Origin: Pedobacter nototheniae
GTDB lineage: Bacteria; Bacteroidota; Bacteroidia; Sphingobacteriales; Sphingobacteriaceae
Assembly (NCBI RefSeq): GCF_004335085.1
Contig: NZ_RQRS01000018.1
Location: forward strand, 1-64,000
Reading direction: 5' to 3'
DNA: 64,000 nt
The notes under the pieces are model-generated. The model was given only the letters and a program-made list of their open reading frames with translations. It did no database searches and was not told where the DNA came from. The position numbers and the translations under genes are program-made. Position 1 is the first letter of the stretch. Every line of letters starts with the position of its first letter. Shown here in pieces: positions 18,089 to 26,690 of the stretch.

Positions 18089-18636
18089 TTAAAATTCCTT
18101 CTCAATTCTATAATAGCCAGTCGTATCCGGGTTTTAACCGTTCCTAAAGGCAAGTCCAACTTTTCTGCGGCTTCTACATGCGTAAAGCCCTTGTAATAAA
18201 CTAAATCAAGAACAGCCTGTAAATCAGGTTTAAGGTTCTCTACAAGTTGTTTAACGCCAAGTACATCCGGATTAAACGTAACCTTATTTTGTTCATCAAC
18301 GAAACTTACGTTATTTTCTATGTCTTGGTTTTTAAGTGAGTTCTTAAAGTCTTTTGAACGGAGCTTATCTATAGAAAGGTTACGTGCAATATTCATCATC
18401 CACGTAAATAAACGCCCTTTTGTTTGATCGTAGTGTGCAGCAGATTGCCAAATTTTAACAAAAGTTTCTTGCAAAACATCCTCAGCAAGTTCAGTATTTA
18501 TTATAATACGAGAAATTACTCCATAAAGTGCTGAAGAATACATGCTGTATATCGTTTTAAGTATTACAGGATTTTTTTGCTGTAATGCTAAAACAAGTTC
18601 TGGCTCAGTTAAGGTAGATTTTTTTAATGTGCTCAC
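18085..18636 (-). CDS. ECF RNA polymerase sigma factor (SigK-like)
   Basis: A 183-residue sigma-70 family factor with only regions 2 and 4. Region 2 covers about 22-90, with ELAEDVLQETFVKIWQ and the DNA-melting segment GRLFTWMMNIARNLSID. Region 4 covers about 130-182, with LDLVYYKGFTHVEAAEKL and the helix-turn-helix LPLGTVKTRIRLAIIELRR. The pairing with an RskA-type anti-sigma gene, overlapping by 4 bases, places it in the SigK/RskA class. Target genes cannot be named from this window; ECF pairs commonly regulate themselves. Confidence 0.93.
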   Translation of the reverse strand: MSTLKKSTLTEPELVLALQQKNPVILKTIYSMYSSALYGVISRIIINTELAEDVLQETFVKIWQSAAHYDQTKGRLFTWMMNIARNLSIDKLRSKDFKNSLKNQDIENNVSFVDEQNKVTFNPDVLGVKQLVENLKPDLQAVLDLVYYKGFTHVEAAEKLDLPLGTVKTRIRLAIIELRRNFN

Positions 18637-18682
18637 TAGTTAGCTAATATACAATACTGAACAATAATTCCAAAAAAATGTT

Positions 18683-19576
18683 TTATCTAATTCCTTCTAT
18701 TGGGAACAAGTGTTTTTCTGCATGGTATGAGGAACGTACTAGCGGGCCACTTTCTACATATTTTAAGCCTTTTTCCAAACCTACTTCTTTATACATTGCA
18801 AAAGTATCCGGGTGGATCCAATCTACAACAGGGTGGTGGTTACGAGTTGGCTGTAAGTATTGGCCTAAAGTTAAAATGTGTACACCGTTGGCTACTAAAT
18901 CATCCATAGCCTCAAAAATATCTTCTTCAGTTTCTCCCAAACCAAGCATAATGCCAGTTTTGGTACGTAAGCCAAATTCGGAAATTCTTTTTAAAGCTTC
19001 TAAACTTCTATCGTATTTAGCCTGTATACGTACTTGCCTAGTTAAGCGTTTAACGGTTTCCATGTTGTGAGAAACCACTTCTGGCCTTTCCTCTAATACA
19101 CGGTATAAATTATCCCACTGTCCTTTAAAGTCAGGAATCAAAGTTTCTAAAGTTGTAATTGGGCTTTCGCGACGGATCGCTTGTAAAGTTTCGGCCCAAA
19201 TAATAGAACCGCCATCTTTTAAATCATCGCGATCTACTGAGGTAATCACACAATGTTTAACGCCCATTAATTTTACCGAATTAGCAACTCGATTAGGTTC
19301 ATCTATATCAACAGCTAATGGTCTTCCCGTTGCAACGGCGCAAAAAGAACAACTACGGGTACAAATATTACCCAAAATCATGAAGGTTGCAGTACCGGCG
19401 CCCCAACATTCGCCCATATTTGGGCAATTTCCACTCTCACAAATCGTATGTAGCTTGTGCGTATCAACAAGGCTACGCACTTGTGCATATTCCTTTCCAA
19501 CAGGCAACTTAACTCTCAACCAATCTGGTTTGCGCTTAACTTCTGTAACAGCAGGTACTACCGGTAAATCAATCAT
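18683..19576 (-). CDS. lipA: Lipoyl synthase
   Basis: A 297-residue radical SAM enzyme that inserts two sulfurs into protein-bound octanoyl groups, forming the lipoyl cofactor of 2-oxoacid dehydrogenases and the glycine cleavage system. The auxiliary cluster ligands are in [13 protein letters not shown] (Cys46, Cys51, Cys57), and the radical SAM cluster motif is CTRSCSFC (Cys72, Cys76, Cys79). The C-terminal RSSYHAE holds the conserved Ser that binds the auxiliary cluster. All required residues are present. The minus-strand -7 motif TAACTTTG ends 5 bases before the ATG, which would give a leaderless mRNA. No lipB is adjacent. Confidence 0.97.
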   Translation of the reverse strand: MIDLPVVPAVTEVKRKPDWLRVKLPVGKEYAQVRSLVDTHKLHTICESGNCPNMGECWGAGTATFMILGNICTRSCSFCAVATGRPLAVDIDEPNRVANSVKLMGVKHCVITSVDRDDLKDGGSIIWAETLQAIRRESPITTLETLIPDFKGQWDNLYRVLEERPEVVSHNMETVKRLTRQVRIQAKYDRSLEALKRISEFGLRTKTGIMLGLGETEEDIFEAMDDLVANGVHILTLGQYLQPTRNHHPVVDWIHPDTFAMYKEVGLEKGLKYVESGPLVRSSYHAEKHLFPIEGIR

Positions 19577-19580
19577 GGTA

Positions 19581-19588
19581 CAAAGTTA
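19581..19588 (-). promoter_or_regulatory. lipA -7 element next to the start codon
   Basis: TAACTTTG on the minus strand; its last base is 5 bases before the A of the ATG, so transcription should begin at or next to the start codon. Confidence 0.55.
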
Positions 19589-19689
19589 AACAATCCTGCT
19601 GAAAAGTTGTAATAATGAAATGTTTGGTCGTTGTAATGTTTTTTATGAAGAAATTGTTGAATTTATATTAAACTAACCAGCGTTAAATA

Positions 19690-20376
19690 TTATTTCGTTA
19701 CCTCTTTTCCATCTTTATAGGTACGGATTTTTTCTACTTTCATAGGCGAAAAAGTGTAATCTGCCATAACGCCGTTGGTTGGCTCGTCATTATAATCCAG
19801 CTTCACTTCTCCAATAAGTTTGCCGTCTTTATCATAGGATCTAATCATTTTATCAATAAAAAAAATCTCTTTTCTGATTCCTTTTATGTTGCCGTCGAAA
19901 ATAATTTCAACAATTTTATCATCCTGATCATACTTTGTAGCTAAATCATATTCTTCATTCCAATCTTCAAGACCTCTATAATTAAATGATAAATTTTTAT
20001 CTGTGTTGCCATCAAGGTAAGTTCCTTTAGATTTTAGTTTCCCGTTGGGATAAAATATTTTGAATTCGCCATTTAGTATACCGTCTTTAAAGGTCGATTG
20101 CTCAATATTTCTGCCATTTTCGTCATAGTAAGTAACCAAACCCTCAAATTTTTCTTCGGTTGGTGATAATGAGTAGCCTTCAAACTGTAGTTTGCCTGAT
20201 TTATAATAATCTTTAAATAAAAATTTACCGTTAGCCGCTTGAGGTGTTGGCCTGTAATAAACCATTTTATTTTTAGTTGTTGGTTTCCAGTCGGCATCAA
20301 AATAAATTGTTTTTTGTTGCGCAAACGAGTTTGTTGCTATTAATATTAACGTGAAGAAAGAGATTAACTTAATCAT
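19690..20376 (-). CDS. Secreted MORN-repeat (YwqK-like) protein
   Basis: A 228-residue protein with a signal peptide (about 1-19, ending SFAQ). The middle carries MORN_2/YwqK-type repeats of about 23 residues: ANGKFLFKDYYKSGKLQFEG, EGLVTYYDENGRNIEQSTFK, NGEFKIFYPNGKLKSKGTY. Proteins of this type are widespread exported proteins in Bacteroidota and are often labelled YwqK-family antitoxins, but no toxin is visible here. The gene starts 13 bases after the preceding 432-residue lipoprotein gene, so they form an operon. Function unknown. Confidence 0.75.
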   Translation of the reverse strand: MIKLISFFTLILIATNSFAQQKTIYFDADWKPTTKNKMVYYRPTPQAANGKFLFKDYYKSGKLQFEGYSLSPTEEKFEGLVTYYDENGRNIEQSTFKDGILNGEFKIFYPNGKLKSKGTYLDGNTDKNLSFNYRGLEDWNEEYDLATKYDQDDKIVEIIFDGNIKGIRKEIFFIDKMIRSYDKDGKLIGEVKLDYNDEPTNGVMADYTFSPMKVEKIRTYKDGKEVTK

Positions 20377-20389
20377 GATTTTATTTTTT

Positions 20390-21688
20390 TTATTTGAATA
20401 TTCCTTTTGCTTTATCTAATAAATTGCTTCCAGTTTCTTTAATCTTATTTTTACCCTGCTCTACAGCTTTATCATTTGTATATTCATCAACCGCATTAGT
20501 TAAATTTTTTACTTTTCTAACGCTTGCAAAAAGCTCAGCCGTGTGTGGTATATTTTGTTGCTTCATCACCTTTTCCCAATCGACTTGTGCAAGTTTAGCA
20601 AACATATATTTAGTGGCTATTTTACCAATAAAAAATTTATCATAAGCGCCTTTAAGTTTCGAATCAGAATCTCTGGTTTTTAAATAATCAATAGTTTTAT
20701 TGGTCGCTTCCTTTTCACTGGCGCTTAATATTGGGCTATTACTTAGTTTTTTTAATGCTGTGATGGCTTTCTCTGGGTTTTCCTTTTTTAAATATAAATA
20801 ACTTTCTACGCTCCATACCAATTCATTTTGTAGACCTAATTTTTCAGCATCCTTTAAAAAGAGTTCAAAGTCTTCAAGTGCCCTTTGTTCATCAATTTCC
20901 CGCTCCATCATTAATCTATCAAAACCTCTAAACAAAACATTCATACTGTGGAAGCCAGTATTAGCTTGTTCATTATTTAAATTAGCCCAGCCAAATAAGG
21001 CTTTGGTATAAGGTAGTGGAATGGTATTATTTTTCTCCAGCCAGGTAATATTTCTTGATAAACCATCTTCGGATAAATAAAGAAGGCGGTGACTGAAAAA
21101 TAGGAATCCTCTTATAAACTCTAAAAGTGTTTTTTCTTCACTATCCTTTAAAAGTTCTGGTTGTGTTTTAGAACATTCATAAAGTGCAAAATCTCTGCCC
21201 AAATCCCTTGTCGCCAATACGGCCATACTTAAAATAGCATGTTCTACATTTTGATAGTAAAGCTTATCGTTATTAACCAGTAATTTTTGGTTTTTAAGAC
21301 TATCGCGGTTGGCGGTGAAACCTTCTATCAATAAAGGGAAAATATCTTCATCTGTTTCCTTCACAAATTTCTTCACCTTTCTATAGTCATTGTAAATTAA
21401 AAGCGCATCCACAACCGAAATGCTTTCCTTACTATTAGGTTTTACGGTATTTAAAGTACGATTGAGGTTTGACGATTCTTGCACAAATTTTTGGTATGCT
21501 GGCATGGTTGTGTCTTGCACGGCAGATGATCTGATAGCAATTTTGGCAAATTTGTAAAATAGAATTTTATCGTAATTTATACATTCAGCTAATTCTTTTT
21601 TATCAAGTTCCAGTAACGCCTCGTCTGTTTTGGTTTTCGAACAACCAAAAAGCATTATAATTAGAGAGAGAATGAAGAAATTTTTCAT
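20390..21688 (-). CDS. Uncharacterised lipoprotein, 432 aa, helix-rich
   Basis: I do not recognise a family. The signal sequence ends in lipobox LFGC (Cys16), so it is a predicted lipoprotein. The rest is hydrophilic and appears mostly alpha-helical, with stretches such as EDFELFLKDAEKLGLQNELV and KENPEKAITALKKLSNSP that resemble TPR-like helical hairpins, and a charged C-terminus (TNDKAVEQGKNKIKETGSNL, KAKGIFK). It is the first gene of a two-gene operon with the MORN-repeat protein. A tetratricopeptide-like scaffold is only a guess. Confidence 0.7.
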   Translation of the reverse strand: MKNFFILSLIIMLFGCSKTKTDEALLELDKKELAECINYDKILFYKFAKIAIRSSAVQDTTMPAYQKFVQESSNLNRTLNTVKPNSKESISVVDALLIYNDYRKVKKFVKETDEDIFPLLIEGFTANRDSLKNQKLLVNNDKLYYQNVEHAILSMAVLATRDLGRDFALYECSKTQPELLKDSEEKTLLEFIRGFLFFSHRLLYLSEDGLSRNITWLEKNNTIPLPYTKALFGWANLNNEQANTGFHSMNVLFRGFDRLMMEREIDEQRALEDFELFLKDAEKLGLQNELVWSVESYLYLKKENPEKAITALKKLSNSPILSASEKEATNKTIDYLKTRDSDSKLKGAYDKFFIGKIATKYMFAKLAQVDWEKVMKQQNIPHTAELFASVRKVKNLTNAVDEYTNDKAVEQGKNKIKETGSNLLDKAKGIFK

Positions 21689-22131
21689 CAGTTTTGTTAA
21701 AATAGTAATTTCCCGGTGATTTTGTGCCCTAAATCTAGGCTTTACACTTGAAAATATACTATAAAACTACTGTTTATGCATTCTTTTTTAATTTTTGAGG
21801 GTAAAATTTAATTATTACCAGATTCTATTTAAAGAAAATTCAATAAACATAGCTTCGGTATTTCTAAATTAATAAGCTAATTGATGTGTTTGTGTTTAAA
21901 GATTTTGATAAACTTTAGTTTTGAAGAAGAACATTTCGTTTTTCTAATGTTATTTTAATGTCTTTTTTGCGATGGCTGCTAAAACATTTCTACTTTGGTG
22001 TGAACTTTGTTATTGTGGGAGGGAAAATTGTGAACTATTTCTAATTTTTTAGCAATTTTTTTAAGTTTTAATGGTTTAAAATTCGTGTAGTGTTTAAAAA
22101 CCTCCTAAATTTGTAACTCCTTTAAGATAAG
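21689..22131. other. 443-base intergenic region
   Basis: AT-rich spacer between the divergent 432-residue lipoprotein gene and mqo. Apart from the mqo -7 element near its right end I see no open frame with a signal or start context, no hairpin of note, and no repeat. The length leaves room for regulatory sites of both genes. Confidence 0.5.
22106..22113 (+). promoter_or_regulatory. mqo -7 promoter element
   Basis: TAAATTTG matches TAnnTTTG and ends 19 bases upstream of the mqo ATG. Confidence 0.6.
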
Positions 22132-23634
22132 ATGACAAAAAAGAAAAAGACAGTTGGTAAAACTGACGTAGATGTAATTTTAATTGGGGCTGGCATAATG
22201 AGTGCAACCCTTGGTGTATTGTTAAAAGAACTACAACCTGATTTAAGCATTGAAATTTACGAAAGATTAGATATTGCAGCAGCTGAAAGTTCTGATGCAT
22301 GGAATAATGCTGGTACTGGACACTCTGCTTTTTGTGAATTAAACTATACGCCAGAGAAAAGCGATGGGTCTGTTGAAATTAAAAAGGCGGTTCAAATTGC
22401 CGAAAATTTCGAAGTTTCCAAACAGTTTTGGTCTTATCTAATAGAAAAGGGGTTAATTTCTAATCCTGAGAATTTTATCCGCAGCATTCCTCATATGAGT
22501 TTTGTTTGGGGTAAAAAGAATGTCGATTATCTTAAAAGACGCTACGAAGCGATGCAAAGCTGTGATTTGTTTAGCGATATGCAATACACGGAAGATAGCG
22601 AAGTGATAAAAGGGTGGGCACCTTTAATTATGGATGGTCGTAGAAAAAGTGAAAAAATTGCCGCAACAAAAATGGATTTGGGTACTGATGTAAATTTTGG
22701 TTCTCTTACCCGTGACATGTTTAATAATCTTCAACAACAAAAAAATGTAAGTTTATTTTTCAATCATGAAATTCGTGATTTGCAGAAAAATAAGGACGGT
22801 AATTGGGTTGTAAAGGTTAAAAATCTGGAAACGAAAGACAAGCGTAAGCGTGTTGCTAAATTTGTGTTTATAGGTGCTGGTGGTGGTTCATTACCATTGT
22901 TAGAAAAATCTGATATCCCTGAGGGAAAAGGTTTTGGCGGTTTCCCGGTAAGTGGGCAATGGCTAAAATGTACCAATGAAGAAATTATTGCGCAACACCA
23001 TGCTAAGGTATATGGTAAGGCTGCTGTAGGCGCACCTCCAATGTCGGTACCACATTTGGATACCAGAATGATAAATGGTAAGCAAGCCTTATTATTTGGT
23101 CCTTATGCAGGGTTTTCAACCAAGTTTCTTAAAAATGGATCTTTTCTTGATTTACCTAAATCAATTAAGTTTAATAACATCCGCCCAATGATTTCGGCTG
23201 GTTTACATAATTTGGATTTAACAAAATATTTAATCGATCAGGTAAGGCAATCGCCAGAGGATAGGTTAGAAGCTTTAAAAGAATATTTACCCAAAGCAGA
23301 GTTAAAAGATTGGGAGCTGGAAAATGCTGGTCAGCGTGTACAGGTAATTAAGAAGGATGAGAAAGAGGGTGGCATTTTAGAGTTTGGAACTGAGGTGGTA
23401 AGTGCTGCTGACGGTTCTATTGCAGCTTTATTGGGGGCATCTCCAGGTGCTTCAACGGCGGTTTCTATTATGTTTGATTTATTAAGCCGTTGCTTTAAAG
23501 AAGATTTAGAAACACCAGAATGGCAGGCAAAGGTTAAAGAAATGATCCCGACTTACGGTAAAACTTTAGCTGATAATGCTACACTTTGTAAGGAAACAAG
23601 AAGCAGAACTTCTAAAATATTAAAGATCAATTAG
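22132..23634 (+). CDS. mqo: Malate:quinone oxidoreductase
   Basis: A 500-residue FAD-dependent, membrane-associated enzyme that oxidises malate to oxaloacetate and passes electrons to the quinone pool, a TCA-cycle step alternative to NAD-linked malate dehydrogenase. The FAD-binding Rossmann motif is VILIGAGIMSATLGVLL (about 15-31). Family signatures follow: SSDAWNNAGTGHSAFCELNY, IPHMSFVWG, TDVNFGSLTR, IGAGGGSLPLL, GFPVSGQWL, and near the C-terminus AALLGASPGASTAVSIM. Length fits the family. It has its own promoter and a strong palindromic terminator. Confidence 0.97.
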   Translation: MTKKKKTVGKTDVDVILIGAGIMSATLGVLLKELQPDLSIEIYERLDIAAAESSDAWNNAGTGHSAFCELNYTPEKSDGSVEIKKAVQIAENFEVSKQFWSYLIEKGLISNPENFIRSIPHMSFVWGKKNVDYLKRRYEAMQSCDLFSDMQYTEDSEVIKGWAPLIMDGRRKSEKIAATKMDLGTDVNFGSLTRDMFNNLQQQKNVSLFFNHEIRDLQKNKDGNWVVKVKNLETKDKRKRVAKFVFIGAGGGSLPLLEKSDIPEGKGFGGFPVSGQWLKCTNEEIIAQHHAKVYGKAAVGAPPMSVPHLDTRMINGKQALLFGPYAGFSTKFLKNGSFLDLPKSIKFNNIRPMISAGLHNLDLTKYLIDQVRQSPEDRLEALKEYLPKAELKDWELENAGQRVQVIKKDEKEGGILEFGTEVVSAADGSIAALLGASPGASTAVSIMFDLLSRCFKEDLETPEWQAKVKEMIPTYGKTLADNATLCKETRSRTSKILKIN

Positions 23635-23685
23635 GTATAATACTATTTCGATACTGATTTTTTAAGCAGTATTGAATTTAATTAT

Positions 23686-23729
23686 AAAAAGGAAAGGGCT
23701 ATGAAATATTTCATAGCCCTTTCCTTTTT
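23686..23729. terminator. Bidirectional terminator between mqo and ytxJ
   Basis: A 44-bp perfect palindrome with arms beginning AAAAAGGAAAGGGCTATGAA and ending with T5. It has A/T tracts on both sides and lies between convergent genes, so it should end both transcripts. Confidence 0.9.
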
Positions 23730-23743
23730 ATGTTTTTGTTTGA

Positions 23744-24079
23744 TTATGCAGCTGCAATTACCTCGGCAACTTCATCTGCTGATATATCACTGTGAGAAGC
23801 TTCCAATACGCAATCACCATCTTTAATTAATAATATTTGTGGCGATTGATGTGCTACTTGAAACGTTTCTGCAATTTGATTTGAAATATCCCTGTAACTG
23901 ATTAAATCAAGGAAATATAAGTTAGTATCCGCAGGAATTGCCGTCCAATCCATCTCAAAATTCTTTTTAGCCATTAAGCTAATTGAGCAACGTGTGCTGT
24001 GCTTAAAAATAAGGCTATAGCCGCTTGCATTTTTAATTTCAGCAAGCTGTTCCATCGAAGTTAAATTAACCCAAGTCAT
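23744..24079 (-). CDS. ytxJ: Bacillithiol-system redox protein YtxJ
   Basis: A 111-residue thioredoxin-fold protein of the YtxJ family (DUF2847), thought to act as a monothiol bacilliredoxin. The active-site segment FKHSTRCSIS holds Cys31; the family usually has Pro after this Cys, here it is Ser. Other features are the strand YFLDLISYRDIS and the cis-Pro region QSPQILLIKDGDCVLEASH. Its presence suggests that the organism makes bacillithiol, which is known for many Bacteroidota. It is monocistronic and convergent with mqo. Confidence 0.88.
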   Translation of the reverse strand: MTWVNLTSMEQLAEIKNASGYSLIFKHSTRCSISLMAKKNFEMDWTAIPADTNLYFLDLISYRDISNQIAETFQVAHQSPQILLIKDGDCVLEASHSDISADEVAEVIAAA

Positions 24080-24164
24080 AATTTTATAAATATTTAATAC
24101 TAAAACATCAACAGAGAGGGATGGTTCTGTTAATTTAAAAAGATGAGTTTAGAATGAAAAAAGG

Positions 24165-24287
24165 TTAGTTTCTTCTGCGTTTGCCTTCTGGGTATGAGCC
24201 GTAAGCCGGACAAAGTTTAGAAGAACAAGATTCTAAAACGGTAATAGTGCAAAACACTGCCAATAATAAGATGGCTACTTTTTTCAT
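24165..24287 (-). CDS. Very small predicted lipoprotein (40 aa)
   Basis: An open frame from ATG at 24287 encodes a Lys-Lys start, a hydrophobic stretch, lipobox VLESC (Cys21), then SSKLCPAYGSYPEGKRRRN. The signal-plus-CSSKLCPAYGSYPEG tail resembles small Bacteroidota lipoproteins with a CPAY-like motif that I have seen only as hypothetical proteins. There is a second Cys at 26. It lies between ytxJ and ribH on the same strand. The ordered signal, Cys and basic tail argue for a real gene. Confidence 0.6.
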   Translation of the reverse strand: MKKVAILLLAVFCTITVLESCSSKLCPAYGSYPEGKRRRN

Positions 24288-24378
24288 TTTAAGCGGGTTA
24301 AATTTTTAAAGTTGATAATGCTTTTGGCACTATGCTATTTAAGTTTCTAAGTTACAAATACTTTATTAAAACGCAAGG

Positions 24379-24870
24379 TTAAATCTTCGCAGCAAAATCT
24401 GCCATCTTAATAGCTGTAATTGCGGCTTCATCGCCTTTATTACCATGTTTGCCACCAGCTCTATCTTGTGCTTGCTCTAAATTATTGGTTGTTAAAACGC
24501 CAAAAATTACTGGTTTACTATATTTAATGCCCACATTGGTTAGCCCTTGTGCAACAGCATCACAAATGAAATCGAAATGTTTAGTATCACCTTGTATTAC
24601 ACAACCTAAGCAAATTACACCGTCTAAATCGTTTCTTTTGCTCAATAAAATTTCTGCACCACCTGTTAACTCAAAGCTACCCGGAACTGGCAACGAAATA
24701 ATGTTTTCTTCCTTTACGCCGTTTTCAATAAGAGTTTTTAAAGCGCCATTATATAAAGCTCCAGTTATCTCGGCATTCCATTCTGCTACAATAATGCCGA
24801 ATTTATAGTTTGCACCGTTAGGAACGGTAGTGTGAGAAAAGTCGGATAAATTTTTTAGTTGTGTTGACAT
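24379..24870 (-). CDS. ribH: 6,7-dimethyl-8-ribityllumazine synthase
   Basis: A 163-residue enzyme that condenses 5-amino-6-ribitylaminouracil with dihydroxybutanone phosphate, the penultimate step of riboflavin synthesis, usually as an icosahedral or pentameric shell. Key segments are IIVAEWNAEITGALYNGA, VPGSFELTGGAEIL, and LGCVIQGDTKHFDFICDAV with catalytic His98; GGKHGNKGDEAA is the C-terminal signature. A full -7 motif (TATCTTTG) ends 5 bases before the ATG. No other rib genes are near, and no FMN riboswitch is seen. Confidence 0.96.
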   Translation of the reverse strand: MSTQLKNLSDFSHTTVPNGANYKFGIIVAEWNAEITGALYNGALKTLIENGVKEENIISLPVPGSFELTGGAEILLSKRNDLDGVICLGCVIQGDTKHFDFICDAVAQGLTNVGIKYSKPVIFGVLTTNNLEQAQDRAGGKHGNKGDEAAITAIKMADFAAKI

Positions 24871-24874
24871 GCAA

Positions 24875-24882
24875 CAAAGATA
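24875..24882 (-). promoter_or_regulatory. ribH -7 element next to the start codon
   Basis: TATCTTTG on the minus strand, last base 5 bases before the ATG, the same spacing as at lipA and tyrA. Confidence 0.6.
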
Positions 24883-24990
24883 CTGCTAAGGAGGGAATGT
24901 TAAAAGCCCTGAATGTTTAAATGTTGTAAGTTTTAATTATTGGTTATATGGCAGTAAAGCGGAAGAGGTAAGGATAATCTATAAAAATGC

Positions 24991-25024
24991 AAAGAGCAGC
25001 TAATGAATAAGTTAGCTGCTCTTT
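24991..25024 (-). terminator. Terminator of the hybrid kinase/CheR operon
   Basis: Perfect stem AAAGAGCAGCTAA / TTAGCTGCTCTTT with an 8-base loop, 57 bases past the stop of the last operon gene; the minus-strand side continues GCATTTTTATAG. Confidence 0.75.
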
Positions 25025-25080
25025 GTTTATGTGTTAAATGGTTAATTGTTTAGTTTACTTTGACAACTAAATTAACTATT

Positions 25081-26673
25081 CTACTTTTTATTGGCGTAAA
25101 GTTTAATTTTTTGGTGTAGCACATTTACCTTGAATGGTTTACCTACAACATCGTTGGCGCCCGCTTTAATGGCAGTTTCTTTATCCTTATCCAACACCCC
25201 GGCAGAGAAAGTAATGATAGGGATTTGAGCTTTACCAGGGATATGACCTAAACGGATTCTTTTTATTGCCTCTAAACCATTCATTACTGGCATATAGGTA
25301 TCCATTAAAATAATATCGTAGTTATTATCCTTTAAAACATCGAGGGCTTCCTGTCCGTTTTCTACTACCATTGTTTCAGCATCCCAGCTATCCAACAGCT
25401 TCACAATTAAAAACTTGTTAATTGGGTTATCCTCGGCAACAAGTATTTTAATACCTTTTAATGAAGTAAGAAAATCAGGTTCAACTGTTTCCTTTTCTAC
25501 GCTCATTCCTTCAACAAACTCGTACCAGCGTGTAAAGCTAAAAGTACTTCCTTTTCCTTCCTCACTCACTACGTTAAGCAAACCACCTTTTAATTCGGCA
25601 AGTTTTTTAACGATGGATAAACCAAGTCCAGTACCACCATATTTAGCTATGGTTTGATCTTCTGCCTGCTCAAAAGATTCAAAAATTTTGCTGAGATTAT
25701 CTTTAGAAATTCCAATACCGGTATCCGTAATGGCGAAATTGATTTGAGCATTATTACTTTTTTTGTTTACCAACTCCACTTTAAGTGTAACACTGCCTTC
25801 GCTTGTAAATTTAATAGCATTACTTAGCAAATTCATTAAAATTTGGTTCAGGCGTAAGGAGTCGGCAATAATAATGTAAGGTAAATCCTCATCTACTTCC
25901 AGAATTAAATCGATGTGTTTCTCCTTTGCTCTTATATTAAGTAAATTGAAAGCTTGTTTTACAAGTTGGCGAATATCTGTTTCGGCAAAATTGATTCGGA
26001 ATTTACCGGCTTCAATTTTCGAAATATCCAAAATGTCATTAATTACACCTAATAATGAATCTGATGATACACTTAAAAGCTCAATAATTTCCTTTTGGGC
26101 ATCATTAAGCTGGCTTTTTTCAAGTAAATGTACCAAGCCTATAATTCCGTTAATTGGGGTACGGATTTCATGACTCATATTGGCTAAAAAGTTTTCTTTA
26201 GCTCTTTTTCCTTGTTCAGCCTCTTCTTTAGCTTTAATCAGTTCTTCCTGAAAATGCTCTAATTGAATATTTTTCCTTTTAATTTCGCGTTGGTTACGCA
26301 CCAATTGAACAAAGGAATCAACCTTTGCCGATGTAATATAAGGATCAAGTGGTTTGTAGAGGTAATCTATAGCACCAACATTTAAGCCTTTGATGGCATA
26401 TTTAGTTTCAACAGATATGGCAGTTACAAAAATAACCATGATCTCTTGTGTACGAGGGTTATTTTTTAAAATTTCTACAAGTTCAAAGCCATCCATGCCA
26501 GGCATTTGAACATCCACCAGGGCAATGGCAATATCCTTTTCCCAACAAATACGTAAAGCTTCGTTTGGCGATGTGGTGGTGATGATGTTAATATCGTGCT
26601 GGTGCAATAAAGCCTCCAGTGCAACTATATTTTCCTGCTTATCATCTACAATCAGGAGATTAAGCTTATTCAT
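25081..26673 (-). CDS. Hybrid response regulator / histidine kinase (REC-HisKA-HATPase-REC)
   Basis: A 530-residue soluble signalling protein. Domains in order: receiver 1 (about 4-125, phosphoacceptor Asp54 in LVDVQMPGMDG, Lys in LYKPLDP), coiled coil (130-160), HisKA (His168 in NMSHEIRTPINGI), HATPase (about 272-390, with N box NLLSNAIKFT, G1 DTGIGIS and G2 GGTGLGLSIVKKL), and receiver 2 (about 408-528, Asp458 in LMDTYMPVMNG). There is no sensor or membrane segment, so input likely comes through receiver 1 from another kinase. It is last in an operon behind the seven-domain kinase and cheR (17-base gap), which makes the large kinase its likely partner. Confidence 0.93.
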   Translation of the reverse strand: MNKLNLLIVDDKQENIVALEALLHQHDINIITTTSPNEALRICWEKDIAIALVDVQMPGMDGFELVEILKNNPRTQEIMVIFVTAISVETKYAIKGLNVGAIDYLYKPLDPYITSAKVDSFVQLVRNQREIKRKNIQLEHFQEELIKAKEEAEQGKRAKENFLANMSHEIRTPINGIIGLVHLLEKSQLNDAQKEIIELLSVSSDSLLGVINDILDISKIEAGKFRINFAETDIRQLVKQAFNLLNIRAKEKHIDLILEVDEDLPYIIIADSLRLNQILMNLLSNAIKFTSEGSVTLKVELVNKKSNNAQINFAITDTGIGISKDNLSKIFESFEQAEDQTIAKYGGTGLGLSIVKKLAELKGGLLNVVSEEGKGSTFSFTRWYEFVEGMSVEKETVEPDFLTSLKGIKILVAEDNPINKFLIVKLLDSWDAETMVVENGQEALDVLKDNNYDIILMDTYMPVMNGLEAIKRIRLGHIPGKAQIPIITFSAGVLDKDKETAIKAGANDVVGKPFKVNVLHQKIKLYANKK

Positions 26674-26690
26674 ATTTTTTAGTTAAGAGG

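Noticed and set aside
18678..19070. Plus-strand frame of 130 codons opposite lipA
   Set aside because: It is antisense to intact lipoyl synthase, which has all cluster-binding Cys residues.
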